This document shows, one piece after another, positions 32,600-44,219 of a DNA stretch of 64,000 bases. Below the pieces are notes generated by a model, which was not told the DNA's origin, made no database searches, and was given only the letters and a program-made list of their open reading frames with translations. This DNA comes from Mugil cephalus (Eukaryota > Chordata > Actinopteri > Mugiliformes > Mugilidae). The stretch's first letter is position 1. Every line of letters starts with the position of its first letter. Both the position numbers and the translations under genes were made by a program. The DNA is taken from positions 30,678,322 through 30,742,321 of the forward strand of contig NC_061771.1 of assembly GCF_022458985.1 (NCBI RefSeq). The letters run 5' to 3'.

Positions 32600-34075
32600 A
32601 TGGAGCCAGATGTGATCCGCATGTACTCGTCCTCTCCCCCGCCGATGGAGGACGCCGCAGAGGAAGAGGATGACGAGTTCGGAGACTTCGGCACCTTCGC
32701 CAGCGTCCCCACTAGCGTCAGCTTCACGGAGTTCGACACCCCGACCACCTTCAACCAGTCGGAGGCGCTGGCCGCCACCTCCCCGCCTGAGCTCATCAAC
32801 AACAGAGGGGGGGTGGTGGCGTTCAACCACAGCTCCTCCAACGGCACCCACGAGCTGTCCAAGGCGAACGGCGTCCTGAGCGGCAGTCCCTCGGACAGAA
32901 CTGATATCAAAAAGGTCCTGTCCAGCTCCGTGGACATCTCGGCGCCGGTCGACTGTAACGGCGGAGGCACAGAGGTGCTGACTAACGGGTTCGCAACCTT
33001 TGACATTCAGGGAAGCCCCTCCTCACAGAATTCTGTCCACTCTCTCACAAAAGAAACGTCCACCGAGGACATGGGCGACGTCCCAGAGGACGATTTCGCA
33101 GACTTTGCTGCTTTTTCCAATGCAGGAGGACACCTCAGCCAGAGGGAGGACTCGAATAGTCCCACAGCGTCGGCCGTCCCCCACGACGAGGACTCTAACG
33201 TTGAGCGGGGATACACCTCAGAGGAAAATAACAGGGACACGAACAGAACCGGACCCGACACGTCCGGCGACGAGACCCCGGATGGCCCATGCAGCACGGA
33301 CCAGGGTTCTCGACAAAGGGACTCAGTTTGCACTAACGAACCTCTAACTCCGAATGGGCTGGACGCACCTGACAAAGACGAGTCCAAAGAGGACGTGTCT
33401 GCCAGCGCTGACGTCGACGCTGGGCTGGTGGACGAGGAAAAGGGCTCCGGGAATGACACTGAGACGGAGACGGAGACGGAGACGTCGCTGGGGCGGCCGC
33501 TGTCGACCGACGCCCTGGAGGAGTATGGAGATGTGAGCACCACGGGCTCAGCGCCGTCTCCGCCCCTCCATGGGGACACGGCAACCCCGCCCGCCGATGA
33601 AGACGACGAGGACTTCGGGGACTTCGGAGACGCCGGCGCGTTCGGCGGTCAGGGCTTCGCAGACTTTGACCAAGCGGACGTCCAGCAGGACCAGAGTTCG
33701 GCTCCCGCTCAGGACGCGTCAGACGCCGAGCAGGACGACGACTTTGGAGACTTCAACTCCCCCAAGTTTCACGCCCGAGGAAACGAGGGGGAGGACGAAG
33801 AGAAGTTTGCCGACTTCCCAGTCAGCGACAGCTTCGGGAACTTTAGCTCGGCTGGAGGCGGCGAGGCCGATGCCGGGTGGAGTGCCTTCGGAGAGCAGCA
33901 GCAGCAGCAGCAGCAGCAGGACGCGGAGGTGGAGGGGGAATCCTGGGCGGCGTTCACAGATAAGAGCGTTGCTGCTCCTGCAGAAAGGAGCGAGGAAGAC
34001 GACGAGGACGAAGACTGGCATGAAAGTGAGGTCGCTGCAGTCAGCGAGGAAACCAGCAGGACTGACAGACAAACG
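32600..34075 (+). CDS. aftph: aftph coding exon 1: acidic adaptor-binding region
   Basis: 492 residues, phase 0 at donor CAAACG|GTAAGC. Acceptor at 32564 lies 35 bases before ATG. Includes all FxxF motifs and both WxxF motifs. Low-complexity coding tracts: (GAGACG)n giving ETETETET at about 33460-33482, and eight CAG codons at 33895-33919 (Q8). Confidence 0.93.
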
Positions 34076-37000
34076 GTAAGCAGCACAGAAATGGTTCAAA
34101 CCGAAACAGGAAGGTCCCACATTTTGATTGGATGAATAAACAACGATGTCTTGATTAAAAAAAACTGCGGAACGGTTTCTTTGGTAGAAAGTGTAAAACT
34201 GATCATTATTATAACAATTAAAACTCTGACAGAATCCACGTCTGAAACTAAACCAAGGTCAAATCTTCACTGATCCTCTGGTCGTCCATGTCTCTGCAGA
34301 GGACAGTTGTTCTATAGTGGATGTCCCAGACTCTGGTTGCCTAGGTAACCTTCATATAAACATGTGGGTGAGTGGGCGGAGCTAGCTCTTCTTCTGTTTG
34401 AAAAGAAAATACCGTAACAAACCACCTTAACAACAACACCAGCTAATCTAACCTAATTTAGCCTAAACAAGCAAAAAAAAAAAATGCTAAAATTAGACTA
34501 AACAATGTGTAACTTTAATAAACTAACTTAAACATAAACACCTAAACTAGCCAGCTTCAGTTTAATTATACTCTGGAGTCCAGAGTATGATTTGTTCTTT
34601 ATCTTTAAAACTGTTCACCTCTTTGCCTTGTTTGTTTTCATTCTTTTCAGCTCAACCTCACATGTGTGACTTTACAGTTAGTTTCACATTTTGACCAAAA
34701 ACAAAATCCCAGAAGGAGAAAATTTGAGTTTTTCTGTGAAAACAAACATGTTTAACTGTTATTTTTGTAAAATGTAAATTTAAACTGTACATTTCAAAAG
34801 CTCATGAACAAATTTAGCAAACAACAAAGTTATTTCCAGCTATTTATGTTAAAATGCACAACTATTTAGGACCGTTTCCAAAACTATCAGGTGTCCCAAT
34901 GAGTATTAACGTCTAAATGTCCCAAATCTGTCCCATCTATAGACTCCATAGACTGAATATAGAGCCTCTCACACAACTTTTCCCTCTTCCTTAGCAACCA
35001 TTGAGACATAATTTCCTGATTGGTTGCTGGGATGCATTTTCCCACCAATGGGACAGAAGGATTTTTTTTGTTTGCTAGTATTTGAAGCTGGCTAGTTGTC
35101 TCCTCTTGGTGTTTTCCTTTTCACTGTTTCTCCGCGCACCAAACACGATAACGATATTCAGGAAAAAGCCTAAATAATTACTTTAATTTATTTCCAACAT
35201 GTAAAAAGCAAACAAAATAATCATACAGGAATGGATATAATGGACATAAATAACACAAAATGAAACTAGGACTAAACACCTAGAACTAAACAGAAATTGC
35301 ATTTATTTGTCTTAATAAATGTCCTATTATTCATTAAGTATGAATATTTTCATAACCTCTTTGCATTAAAACAAAGGTAAACCTTTGGAATTGTCGTTAT
35401 TTACAAGTTAATACGGTGTTGTGTTACTGGTCCGGCTCCCTTGAGATCAACCTGATTGCGGCCTTGAACTAAAACGAGTTTGACCAGTTCAGTTAAATTG
35501 GATGAAAAGTCCCATGCGCCAAGAGCTGAGTCTCTGTTTCTATTAATCATCAACTGTCCTGTAATAATGAGCAAAATCTTCTGATATGAAGCAGATTAAA
35601 GGCGTCAGGTGTCAGGCTCCGCCCCCTGAAACTCACTGAACCCTGTTACGACCCGTACAAACAAACCACCAGACGTTTACCTGAAGGAAACGCTGTCCAC
35701 CACTTCCTGTTGATCTGATTGGTCATCTGGCCACCAATCAGAGGGCTCCCTACCATTTCTCAATTCACGTTGTACATTACTCTTGCTAAGTCATTCAAAC
35801 AACATCCATGTGAGGGTTCATTGCCACAGAAAAAGAAGAGCTACTATTACCTGGAAGGCTAGGGAGCGAGGGACAGCTACTGTTAGCTGGGAGGCTCCGG
35901 AGAGTTACTATTAATAAAGAATTGGTAAGATTAACTGAGGAGGTTCAGAGAGACATTTATACGACTCGTGTTCAGTGAAATTTCAGAAAAAGTTTCAGTC
36001 GCCATTGTCCCTCTGTGCTATAAAAGTACCTTAACTTACCAACCATGACAGAGGAAAGGTAGCGGCCACCTGATCACCTGACCAACGAAAGGTAAATGAA
36101 CCATGCTCCTTGGAGCGTTGGGTGAACCCAGACGAGCTCGCTCCACCCGCACACTGGATATATTCATATGTTCTGATCATCCAGAGCCTGGGACGTCCAC
36201 TAGAGACATACAGAGACGAGGAGAAAATCAGTGTAGTTTTCGTTAGTGGGACATTAAAGAACAATTAACTGGTCAAAGAAGAAACCACCAGATTGATCTC
36301 AATTTCCTCCAGCTCTCCAGGTGAGTACCGGGCTGTAAACCTGTGACCTTCAGGTGGACAAGTTTCAAATGTCTATCAACACTTATGGGGTGACAACAGA
36401 CATCAAACTAATAGAATGCAATAAAATAAAAATAAAAGGCAAAATCAATAAGCTTACATTCATGTTGTCCGGATAGGTTTTTCTTTTAGCGTTATCCATT
36501 TCATTCAAAAAAGACCTAAATGAGTCACAACGTCCGTTTCCCTTTAACAGTACGTCAACCTCTCCATTCCAAGACGCGTCATCAGCTCCTTCTTCTATAT
36601 TAAATGTGATGTATCATTGATGTTGTTTCTGCAGGCATCCCTGTCCCTGTCTGTCCGTTTGGAGAAGCTGTTTCAGAGCAGCTTCCCTCCGACAGACGTC
36701 CCTCCACTGGAGGACGCCGTGTTGTCCCTGAAGATCCTCCTGGAGCCTCCGGAGGATGAGCCACAGTCTGGAACCGAGGCCCAGAGGAGGTGAGAGTTTC
36801 ATCAGATGGGGTTTCACGAACCTAGACATGTCCTCTGGTCTCTGACTGCGTCCCATTGGTCGGTTTCAGGTGTGGACGTGGAGGCGTGTGGACACAGCTC
36901 CAGGACATCCACGAGGCCTTTGGCCTCCGGTATCAGTGGGGGGGCTCTCACTGCAACAAAGCTCTTCTCTGCTGCCTGGGCATCGACACTAGAAACATCG

Positions 37001-40000
37001 TAAGTTTGTGTTGATGCCGTTACATCCTGGTACTTAACAGAGAAAAGGAATGTTATAGCGAGACGGATTAGCTAGAGAGGCTAGGAAGAGCTACTGTTAA
37101 CTAGGGAGGCTAGGAAGAGGTACTGTTAACTAGGGAGGGTAGGAAGAGGTACTGTTAGCTGAGAAGCTAGGAACATTTACTGCTAGTTGGGAGGCTAGGA
37201 AGAACTGTTGTTAGCTAGGGAGCTTGGGAAGGAATACTGTAAGCTAGGGAGCTTACCAAGAGCTACTGTTAGCTAGGGAGGCTAGGAAGAAGTACTGTTA
37301 GCTGGAGAGAATAGGAAGAGCTAGTGTTAGCTAGTGAGCTTAGGAAGAGCTACTGTTAACTAGGGAAGTTAGGAAGAGCTACTGTTAGCTAGGGAATCTA
37401 GGAAGAGGTACTGTTAGCTGGAAGGCTAGGAAAGGCTACTGTTAGCTAGGGAGGTTAGGAAGCGCTACTGTTAGCTAGGGAGTTTAGGAAGGAATACGGT
37501 AAGCTAGGGAGCCTAGGAGGAGCTACTGTTAGCTGGGAGTCTATGAAAAGCTACTTATTAGCAAGGAGAATAGGGAGAGGCCCTGTTAGTAGAAAGTCAT
37601 GGAAGAGCACATGTTGGTAGGAAGAGTTCAACTGTTGAAGAGCACTAGAAAGCACTACTGTTAGCTAGGGAGGCTAGGAAGAGCTACTATTAGCCTGGGA
37701 GGCTCGGAAGCACTACTGTTAGCTAGGTAGGCTAGGAAGAGCTACTGTTAGCTCAGAGGTTAGGTAGGGCTACTGATTAGCAAGGAGGTAAGGAAGAGTC
37801 ACTGTTAGTGGAAAGGCTAGGAAGAGCAAATCTTAGCTAGGAAGAGCTACTATTATCCTGGGTGGCTAGGAAGCTCTACTGTGGGGGGTAGGAAGAGGTA
37901 CTGTTAGCAGGGAGGCTAGGAAAAGTTACTCTTAGCTAGGGAGGCAAGGAGAAGCTAGTAGTAGATAGGGAAGTTAGGAAAAGCTACTGTTAGCTAGGGA
38001 GACTAGGAAGAGCTACTTTTAGCTATGGAGGCTAGCTACTATTAGCTTGGGAGGCTAGGACAAGCTACTGTGAGCTAGGTTGGCTAAGAAGAGTTACTGT
38101 TTGCTAGGGAGATAACGGAAGTGTTTTTTTTTAAATTTCACTTACCGTAACGTGATCAGATTTCTCAAATAAATCGGCTATGGGACATCATCAGCTTGTT
38201 TATTTATCGTGAGATGGCAAGTCCTCATGGTGGGAATTGTTTTTGGGGACAAATTTTGTACGATAAGTTCCTATCACATCCAGCTTTTCATGTGTAACCC
38301 GTTGGACATCAGGACTTCCCATTTGACGTTTGCATCCTCAATAATCAGAAGTTTTCTCCGCCTGCAGCTGTTCACAGGTCAGAAGAAGCAGCCGGTCATC
38401 GTGCCCATGTACGCTGCTGGTCTGGTGAGTTTTTAACGATGCTGGACGATCACTGACGTAGCTCCACTTATTAAACGAACCCATCGGCTGACGACTCCTC
38501 GTCTGTGCGCTGATTGCAGGGGATGCTGGAACCCACCAAAGAGCCCGTGAAGCCCGTCTCTGCAGCAGAGATGATTGCTTCCATCGGCCAAGCACCTCCG
38601 CTGGTTCCAGAGAAAAGCTCCTGTCCTCCAGACACAGTCCAGGTTTGGAGCTCGGGCTCAGTCAGTGGATTTAGTTTTCAGTAGTGATCAGATTATTCAC
38701 AGGGACGCTTTGGATTAATTTTGATTAAGTCTCAAGTTGTTTTGTTGAAACTGTTGAAGGTGTTTAATCAGCAGGTTAAGTGCAGAATATTCCCTTCTTT
38801 CTTGAGTCTGATTGCTCATGCAAAATGAAACGTAATTCATATAGATTTAAAATGAATGATATTTAATCTCTTCCTAGCCTTCCTGCTAACAGTAGCTCTT
38901 CCTCGCCTCCCAGCTAACAGTAGCTCCTTCTACCCTCCCTAGCTAACAGTAGCTCTTCCTAGCTTCCCTAGCTAACAGTAGCTCTTCATAGCCTCCCTGC
39001 TAATCAGTAGCTCTTCCTAGTCTCCCAGCTAACAGTAGCTCTTCATAGCCTCCCTGCTAATCAGTAGCTCTTCCTAGTCTCCCAGCTAACAGTAGCACTT
39101 CCTAGCCTCCCTAGCTAACAGTAGCACTTCCTAGCCTCCCTAGCTAACAGTAGCTCCTTCTACCCTCCCTAGCTAACAGTAGCTCTTCCTAGCTTCCCTA
39201 GCTAACAGTAGCTCTTCATAGCCTCCCTGCTAATCAGTAGCTCTTCCTAGTCTCCCAGCTAACAGTAGCACTTCCTAGCCTCCCTAGCTAACAGTAGCAC
39301 TTCCTAGCCTCCCTAGCTAACAGTAGCTCCTTCTACCCTCCCTAGCTACAGTAGCTCTTCCTAGTTCTAGCTAACAGTAGCTCTTCATAGCCTCCCTGCT
39401 AATCAGTAGCTCTTCCTAGTCTCCCAGCTAACTGTAGCTCTTCCTAGTCTCCCAGCTAACAGTAGCACTTCCTAGCCTCCCTAGCTAACAGTAGCGCTCC
39501 CTGGCCTACCAGTTAACAGTAGCTCTTCCTAGCGTCCCTGCTTACAGAAGCTTTTCCTAGCCTCCCAGCTAACAGTAGGTCTTCCTAGCCTCCCAGCTAA
39601 CAGTAGGTCTTCCTCGCCTCCCAGCTAACAGTAGCTCCTTCTACCCTCCCTAGCTAACAGTAGCACTTCCTAGCCTCCCTAGCTAACAGTAGCTCTCCCT
39701 GGCCTACCAGTTAAGAGTAGCTCTTCCTAGCGTCGCTGCTTACAGAAGCTTTTCCTAGCCTCCCAGCTAACAGTAGCTCTTCCTAGCCTCGATGCTAACA
39801 GTAGCTCTTCCTACCCTCCCTAGCTAACAGTAGCTCTTCCTAGCCTCTCTAGCTAACTGTACCTCTTCCTAGCCTTCCTGCTAACAGGAAGATAAAAATT
39901 AGATAAAAAATAAAATTTAATCGTTTTATTGTTTGACAGCGCTAGTTTTCAGTTTTCTCACATCCCTTCTCTCTCTCTCTCCTCCTCTCCAGCAGGAGGC

Positions 40001-41762
40001 GCTCCCACCCGTCCAGTTTGACTGGAGCAGCAGTGGCCTTACGAACCCTCTGGACGGTAGGAGATCTCCGAACCCTCTTCTCTGGTCGTTCTCTTGCTCT
40101 CTCCGCCATGTCGCGTTTCCTCATATCTGCTGTCTGTAGCCACTTCCTGTCACTCGCAGCCAATCAGACGTCAGGAAAACAAACTCACGTATGAAACGGG
40201 TTCCTGAAACATCAGCAGGAGCGGATTTCTGCGATGTATTGAATACGACTATTTCTTAAAGCAATTCTTACCTAACTGGTGTTTTTACACTTTTCTTTTC
40301 TAATCTTAAAATCTCATAATAAGCGTGTGACTCACTAGAATGTGAAAGAAATTCACCGTCCAGGTCAGCATTCAATTCTCACACATTTCTGATAAGAGTC
40401 TGACCAATAATTTTGTTAAAAAATGATTTTCCCTTCTATTTGATATCACTGTCGCCTCTCTGGTATAGACAGAGTGAATTATTTGTGACTATCTATGCAG
40501 TCAAAAGAAAAATAAATACTATTGAAGCTAAACCTCTGAAAGGGGCTAAAATTAGATACAGCTTCTCAAAATGTTCCTAATGTAATGAACGTTACCAGGA
40601 CAGTTGCAGCGCATAAAGAAGTTACAAAAATGCGTTGTGTGACGGTAAACAAACAGACGCTAAAGTGCTACGATAACGATAATAATGTTAATGGTAGCTG
40701 GTCAGACTGCCAAGGTAACTGAACATTATGAGGATATTTTATTTTATACTACATAAACAATTGAATTTTATTTAATTAATGTTCTCACTTACCGGTGCTT
40801 GTGAATCTGACTCTACGTTCACTTTCCCACCACATGCTTCAGTGGAGGTCAAAGGTCAGGCAGTGGGAGGCAGAGTTGTTCATGTTCAGATTTTTACTAA
40901 GTGCTATGCAACGTGCCAGAAAGGTAAGAACTGCTTCCGCCACATGGTTGTTCAGGTTCATGGTGGCTCAACTCATCGATTCTTCTAAACGACGCGTGAC
41001 GAGCGAGCTGAGACTGTGACGAACGTTGACCAGGAATCATGGAGAGGAAAAATAAATCTAAACCAGATGAAAAGGATGAATCAGGAATCGATTTCTGCCA
41101 GTGAACCTGGACAAGCATAGTGGTGTTTTAGCCTAGCGTGGTTTCTAGGCTAACTCCAAAGCTCAGAGGGAATGTGCAGAAAAGCATTAGTGTCGCCATT
41201 AGCATCAGTTCTAGAAAGCGTCAATGCTTTACCTGCTATGCTAACCCTTACCCGCACTTTATGCTTCTGCATTAACTTGTTGCAGGGATTAGCTCCGTAA
41301 ACGACGCGCACCTTCCCAGAAATATAACAACGCTTTGCAGCGACACAGACAATAAGTGATTGGTCCTCCTGGTAGTAGCGTGTTTCTACTTTAGTATTTC
41401 CGGCTGCTTCTCCATCTCCGCGATTTTCTAATTGATTGTTTTGGATCAATGAAGAATCTGTGAAGTTAACTGAGGAGGTTCGGGAGATAAAAACGTTTGT
41501 ATGGCTCATGTTCGGCGAAAGATGTTAAGCATTGTTGAAAGTGAAGCAGGAGGTCGAAACTAAAATGAACCCGACTGATAAAAGAGACACACCGCCGCCT
41601 AGTGTTGCGGAGCGAAACAGACAATCCCAGACAGCGACCAGACTGCTAAGCTGTGAGTCTGGTTGCGTTGCCGTGGCAACGACATGGCTGCTCTGTCATC
41701 GTCGGTAGAAACAGTCGAACCTGTAGCAACAACTCTCTCTGATCACTGACTCTACTGCATGC

Positions 41763-41793
<31 letters not shown>

Positions 41794-42511
41794 CCGTCCC
41801 GGCAGCGAGTGGAGGCTCTTCTCTGTTAAACCTCGATTTCTTTGGTCCAGTAGAAGATTCAGGCTCCAGCTCCTCCTCCATCCCAGGTCAGCAGCTGCTC
41901 TTTCTCCTCATCCTCCTGCTCCTTTTCCTCTTGTTCCTCCTCCTCTTTTTCTTCATCTTCTTCCGCCTCTGTCCTCCTCTTCCTTCCAACTCTTACTAAT
42001 TAATCTAATCAATCTTCTAAAGACATATTGCCGTCCTTCCTGTTAATTTTGTCAGCCAATCACACGCCCCCTGTCAGAGGCCCCGCCCCCCCAATCTTGC
42101 CGTTCATACAGTCAGTAATAAAGTGAGAGTGGCGTTCATCTTCCTGGTCTCGGTTTCAGGCGTCGACCCCGAGCTCTTTGAGTTGACGACCGCCAAGATG
42201 GACGCTGGCGGCTCCGGCAGCCGTGTCGCCGACGCCTTCGCCCGCCTGATGTCCACCATGGAGAAGACCAGCACCTCCACCAGGTCGGGTTTCATGGCCA
42301 GAGTCGTGTGTTTCCTGGGAGAAACAGTCACATGATAATTTTTTTTTGTTTGTTTGTGCTTTCTGACAGGAAGCCGAGGAAAGACGAGAATCTGAGTGAG
42401 GAGGCGTCCAAAGTGATCGCGGCGCTGCCCGACTTGTCCTTCATGCAGGCTAAGGTGTTGATGTTCCCCGCTACGCTAACGCCGCTCGGCTCGCAGTCCA
42501 CATCTGACTGA
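32600..42511 (+). CDS. aftph: Aftiphilin, nine coding exons, intact
   Basis: Exons: 32600-34075, 36635-36789, 36870-36999, 38368-38424, 38520-38642, 39993-40056, 41806-41886, 42160-42283, 42370-42511. Together they are 2,352 bases, 783 residues, all junctions GT/AG and in frame (human about 936 residues). The N-terminus MEPDVIRMYSSSPPP and EEDDEFGDFGTF are diagnostic. The acidic N-terminal part holds repeated FxxF motifs (FGDFGTF, FADFAAF, DDDFGDF, DSFGNF), known to bind the AP-1/GGA gamma-ear, and WxxF motifs (GWSAF, SWAAF), known to bind the AP-2 alpha-ear. The C-terminal clathrin-binding domain runs from RLEKLFQSSFP through LQDIHEAFGLRYQWGG. A clathrin-box-like LLNLDFF lies near residue 675. 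Role: clathrin/AP-1 trafficking at the trans-Golgi network and endosomes. Introns hold oppositely oriented minisatellites. Confidence 0.93.
34080..36630. other. aftph intron after coding exon 1
   Basis: Mostly AT-rich. At 35838-35910 are two stray units of the GCTACTGTTAGCTGGGAGGCT minisatellite that is expanded at 37060. TTAACTGAGGAGGTTC at about 35933 recurs at about 41468, a dispersed repeat. Confidence 0.5.
36635..36999 (+). CDS. aftph: aftph coding exons 2 and 3 (36635-36789, 36870-36999)
   Basis: Exon 2 reads ASLSLSVRLEKLFQSSFPPT and ends QRR (split). Exon 3 reads VWTQLQDIHEAFGLRYQWGG and ends IDTRNI at phase 0. The 80-bp intron between them is minimal. Core of the clathrin-binding domain. 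Confidence 0.92.
37060..38115. repeat. Minisatellite array 1 in aftph intron (forward)
   Basis: About 35 units of about 29 bp, consensus GCTACTGTTAGCTAGGGAGG plus CTAGGAAGA. The reverse complement of this unit forms the array at 38873-39888. Confidence 0.93.
38368..38642 (+). CDS. aftph: aftph coding exons 4 and 5 (38368-38424, 38520-38642)
   Basis: Exon 4 (57 bp) reads LFTGQKKQPVIVPMYAAGL. Exon 5 (123 bp) reads GMLEPTKEPVKPVSAAEMIA and ends PPDTVQ. Both begin and end at phase 0, so skipping the pair removes exactly 60 residues in frame. They lie between two inverted minisatellite arrays. Confidence 0.92.
38873..39888. repeat. Minisatellite array 2 in aftph intron (reverse orientation)
   Basis: About 33 units, consensus AGCTCTTCCTAGCCTCCC plus TAGCTAACAGT, the reverse complement of array 1. 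Some higher-order blocks of about 230 bp repeat almost exactly (38930-39180 versus 39160-39380). Confidence 0.93.
39993..40056 (+). CDS. aftph: aftph coding exon 6
   Basis: Reads QEALPPVQFDWSSSGLTNPLD and ends with a split codon. The acceptor is a tandem CTCCAGCAG, so a form lacking the first Gln could be made by using AG at 39995. Donor G|GTAGGA. Confidence 0.88.
40060..41760. other. aftph intron after coding exon 6
   Basis: No coding sequence recognised. Contains the dispersed TTAACTGAGGAGGTTC repeat (about 41468-41483). Confidence 0.5.
41763..41791. repeat. (CT)n microsatellite in a splice acceptor tract
   Basis: About 14 CT units end 14 bases before the acceptor GGCAG|CGAGTG of coding exon 7. 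They form most of its polypyrimidine tract. Confidence 0.95.
41806..41886 (+). CDS. aftph: aftph coding exon 7: clathrin box
   Basis: Reads ASGGSSLLNLDFFGPVEDSG followed by a Ser run and IP. LLNLDFF fits the clathrin-box consensus. Donor CCCAG|GTCAGC. Confidence 0.9.
42160..42511 (+). CDS. aftph: aftph coding exons 8 and 9 (42160-42283, 42370-42511)
   Basis: Exon 8 reads VDPELFELTTAKMDAGGSGS and MSTMEKTSTST. Exon 9 reads KPRKDENLSEEASKVIAALP and ends MFPATLTPLGSQSTSD before TGA. Strongly aftiphilin-like C-terminus. Confidence 0.92.
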
Positions 42512-43580
42512 AGCCCCTCCCCCTCCTTCCACTGACTCCACCCTTTTTTTTCCATACATATATGTTAAAATTAACATTTTTTTTTTGTTCTTTTTTCAGT
42601 TTTTCTAAATAAAGCGAAGCATTTATGATCAGGGGAAGCAGCTCGGCGTTAACAGGATAAATAATTAATTTACAGAGGAAGCTTTAGAAGAGTCACCGTG
42701 TATATAATCAGGGATTTAACGTTTATTTTCCCTTTTAACCTAATGATTTTTCGTCTGTGTTGGTGGGTTCATGTCTGTGAAGGAAACACTGGCTGAAGCT
42801 CTTTGAATCAAACTGAAGTGGAAAATAAATAAGACAATTAATACATTTATAGACATATATAAAATCTCTCTATTATATATTTATCGACTTGAAACCACAC
42901 TGCCTGCAAAATCCAGCTGAATGTTTGGTCCCGTCGCGTTTGAAGGCCTTAGTTTTCACTAAGCAGATGTTTAGCCGGTTTTCTTTAACCTGCAGCCTCA
43001 TCCTGTCTTTGTCTGTTTGTCATTTATGCTTTTTAACAGAAGTTCTGACCCCAGCATTGCTGCAGCTTATTTTTTATTTTCTTTGTTCTGAGGAAACCGA
43101 ACAAACGCTGGTGAATCCAGTGGGTCAGTGTTGTGTTTCCTCCTGTCTGTGTTGTTGTTTTGGGGGTAAAAACGGGACGTTTAGCTTAAAACCACTGAAA
43201 GTTTCTGAGCAGTGAAGATCGACTCACATCAGAAGGGAATCAAGGGACCAATTTCTGCTTCCATGCGTTCACCGTTCCTAACATGAAGTTTTATTTTCTT
43301 GTTGCCGCTCGTTCTTTTTATTGTTGTTGCTCATACTACTGTCGGGCCCCGTCTCCCAGGAGGATTTTGCACATTGTAAAGATGAAATGGATGTAATCAT
43401 AGTTCACTGTGGCTTTAGACTGTGTACAGTTAAACTATGGACTGTAAAATGTACGGGAAAATTCCTATGGAAAAAACTGAATCACTTGAAGAGCCTGTCA
43501 AAAGGTTATCGTGCATGCCCGGGTTCTTTTCAGACTACAAGTGTGTAAATTTTACTTTTAGTGTACACAGGAAATTAAAA
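42512..43580 (+). other. aftph: aftph 3' UTR and end
   Basis: Candidate polyadenylation signals: TAAATAAAGCG near 42608 and GAAAATAAATAAG near 42822. No second gene is evident up to 43580. Confidence 0.4.
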
Positions 43581-43729
43581 TAATTTAAGAGAAAAACCTG
43601 TTTGTTTCGTCAGTTTTGGATGAGAAAAGTAAATTTGCTTCTGCATGTACAGAGTGCTAAGAACAAGGAGTACTGAAGACTCTTTTTTTTCAGTTATTTT
43701 ACATTTATGGGGAGTGAATTAGGAAACAT

Positions 43730-43960
43730 TTATTTGTCTCGCAGGGGGAAATTAGTTTGCAACAGCATACATAGGGGCAGAGAAATAACAAGAGTACAGA
43801 GTCCACAATATTGAAGATAAATGATAGGATAAACAGCAGGAAGGAAAGACCTTCTGTATCTTTGCTTCACACAGTGAGGGTGAAGCAGTCTGTCACTAAA
43901 GCTGCTCCTCAGGCTATGGAGATAATTTTCTGGCAAAACATGTTTCACATATTCAATATT
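43730..43960 (-). mobile_element. Possible LINE reverse-transcriptase C-terminal scrap
   Basis: The minus strand reads LRSSFSDRLLHPHCVKQRYR then RSFLPAVYP, similar in pattern to the C-terminal tail of some non-LTR polyproteins. Too short for a firm call. Confidence 0.3.
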
Positions 43961-44219
43961 ACAACAATGTAGAAATGTTAATATTTAAATTTGTTGAGGC
44001 CTGAAGATGAAGAAAACAAATGTGAGACAAGAGGACAAAGATTATTGATTAGATTATTTCTCAATTTATTCCACAAAATAAAATTATTGAAATCCATTAA
44101 ATGTAATGCAGAGCTGGCAGGGCCCAGATTAATCTGAAATGGGTCATAAACCTCAAGGACATTTAATAAAACAGCATGAATAAAATACAACGTGGAAATG
44201 CAGAAGTGAGAAGTGGGGT

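Noticed and set aside
33007-34120. Long minus-strand and shifted plus-strand frames over aftph coding exon 1
   Set aside because: They are shadows of the GC-rich, acidic aftiphilin exon.
37060-38115. CRISPR-like array
   Set aside because: Units are contiguous tandem repeats without unique spacers, in an intron of a vertebrate gene.
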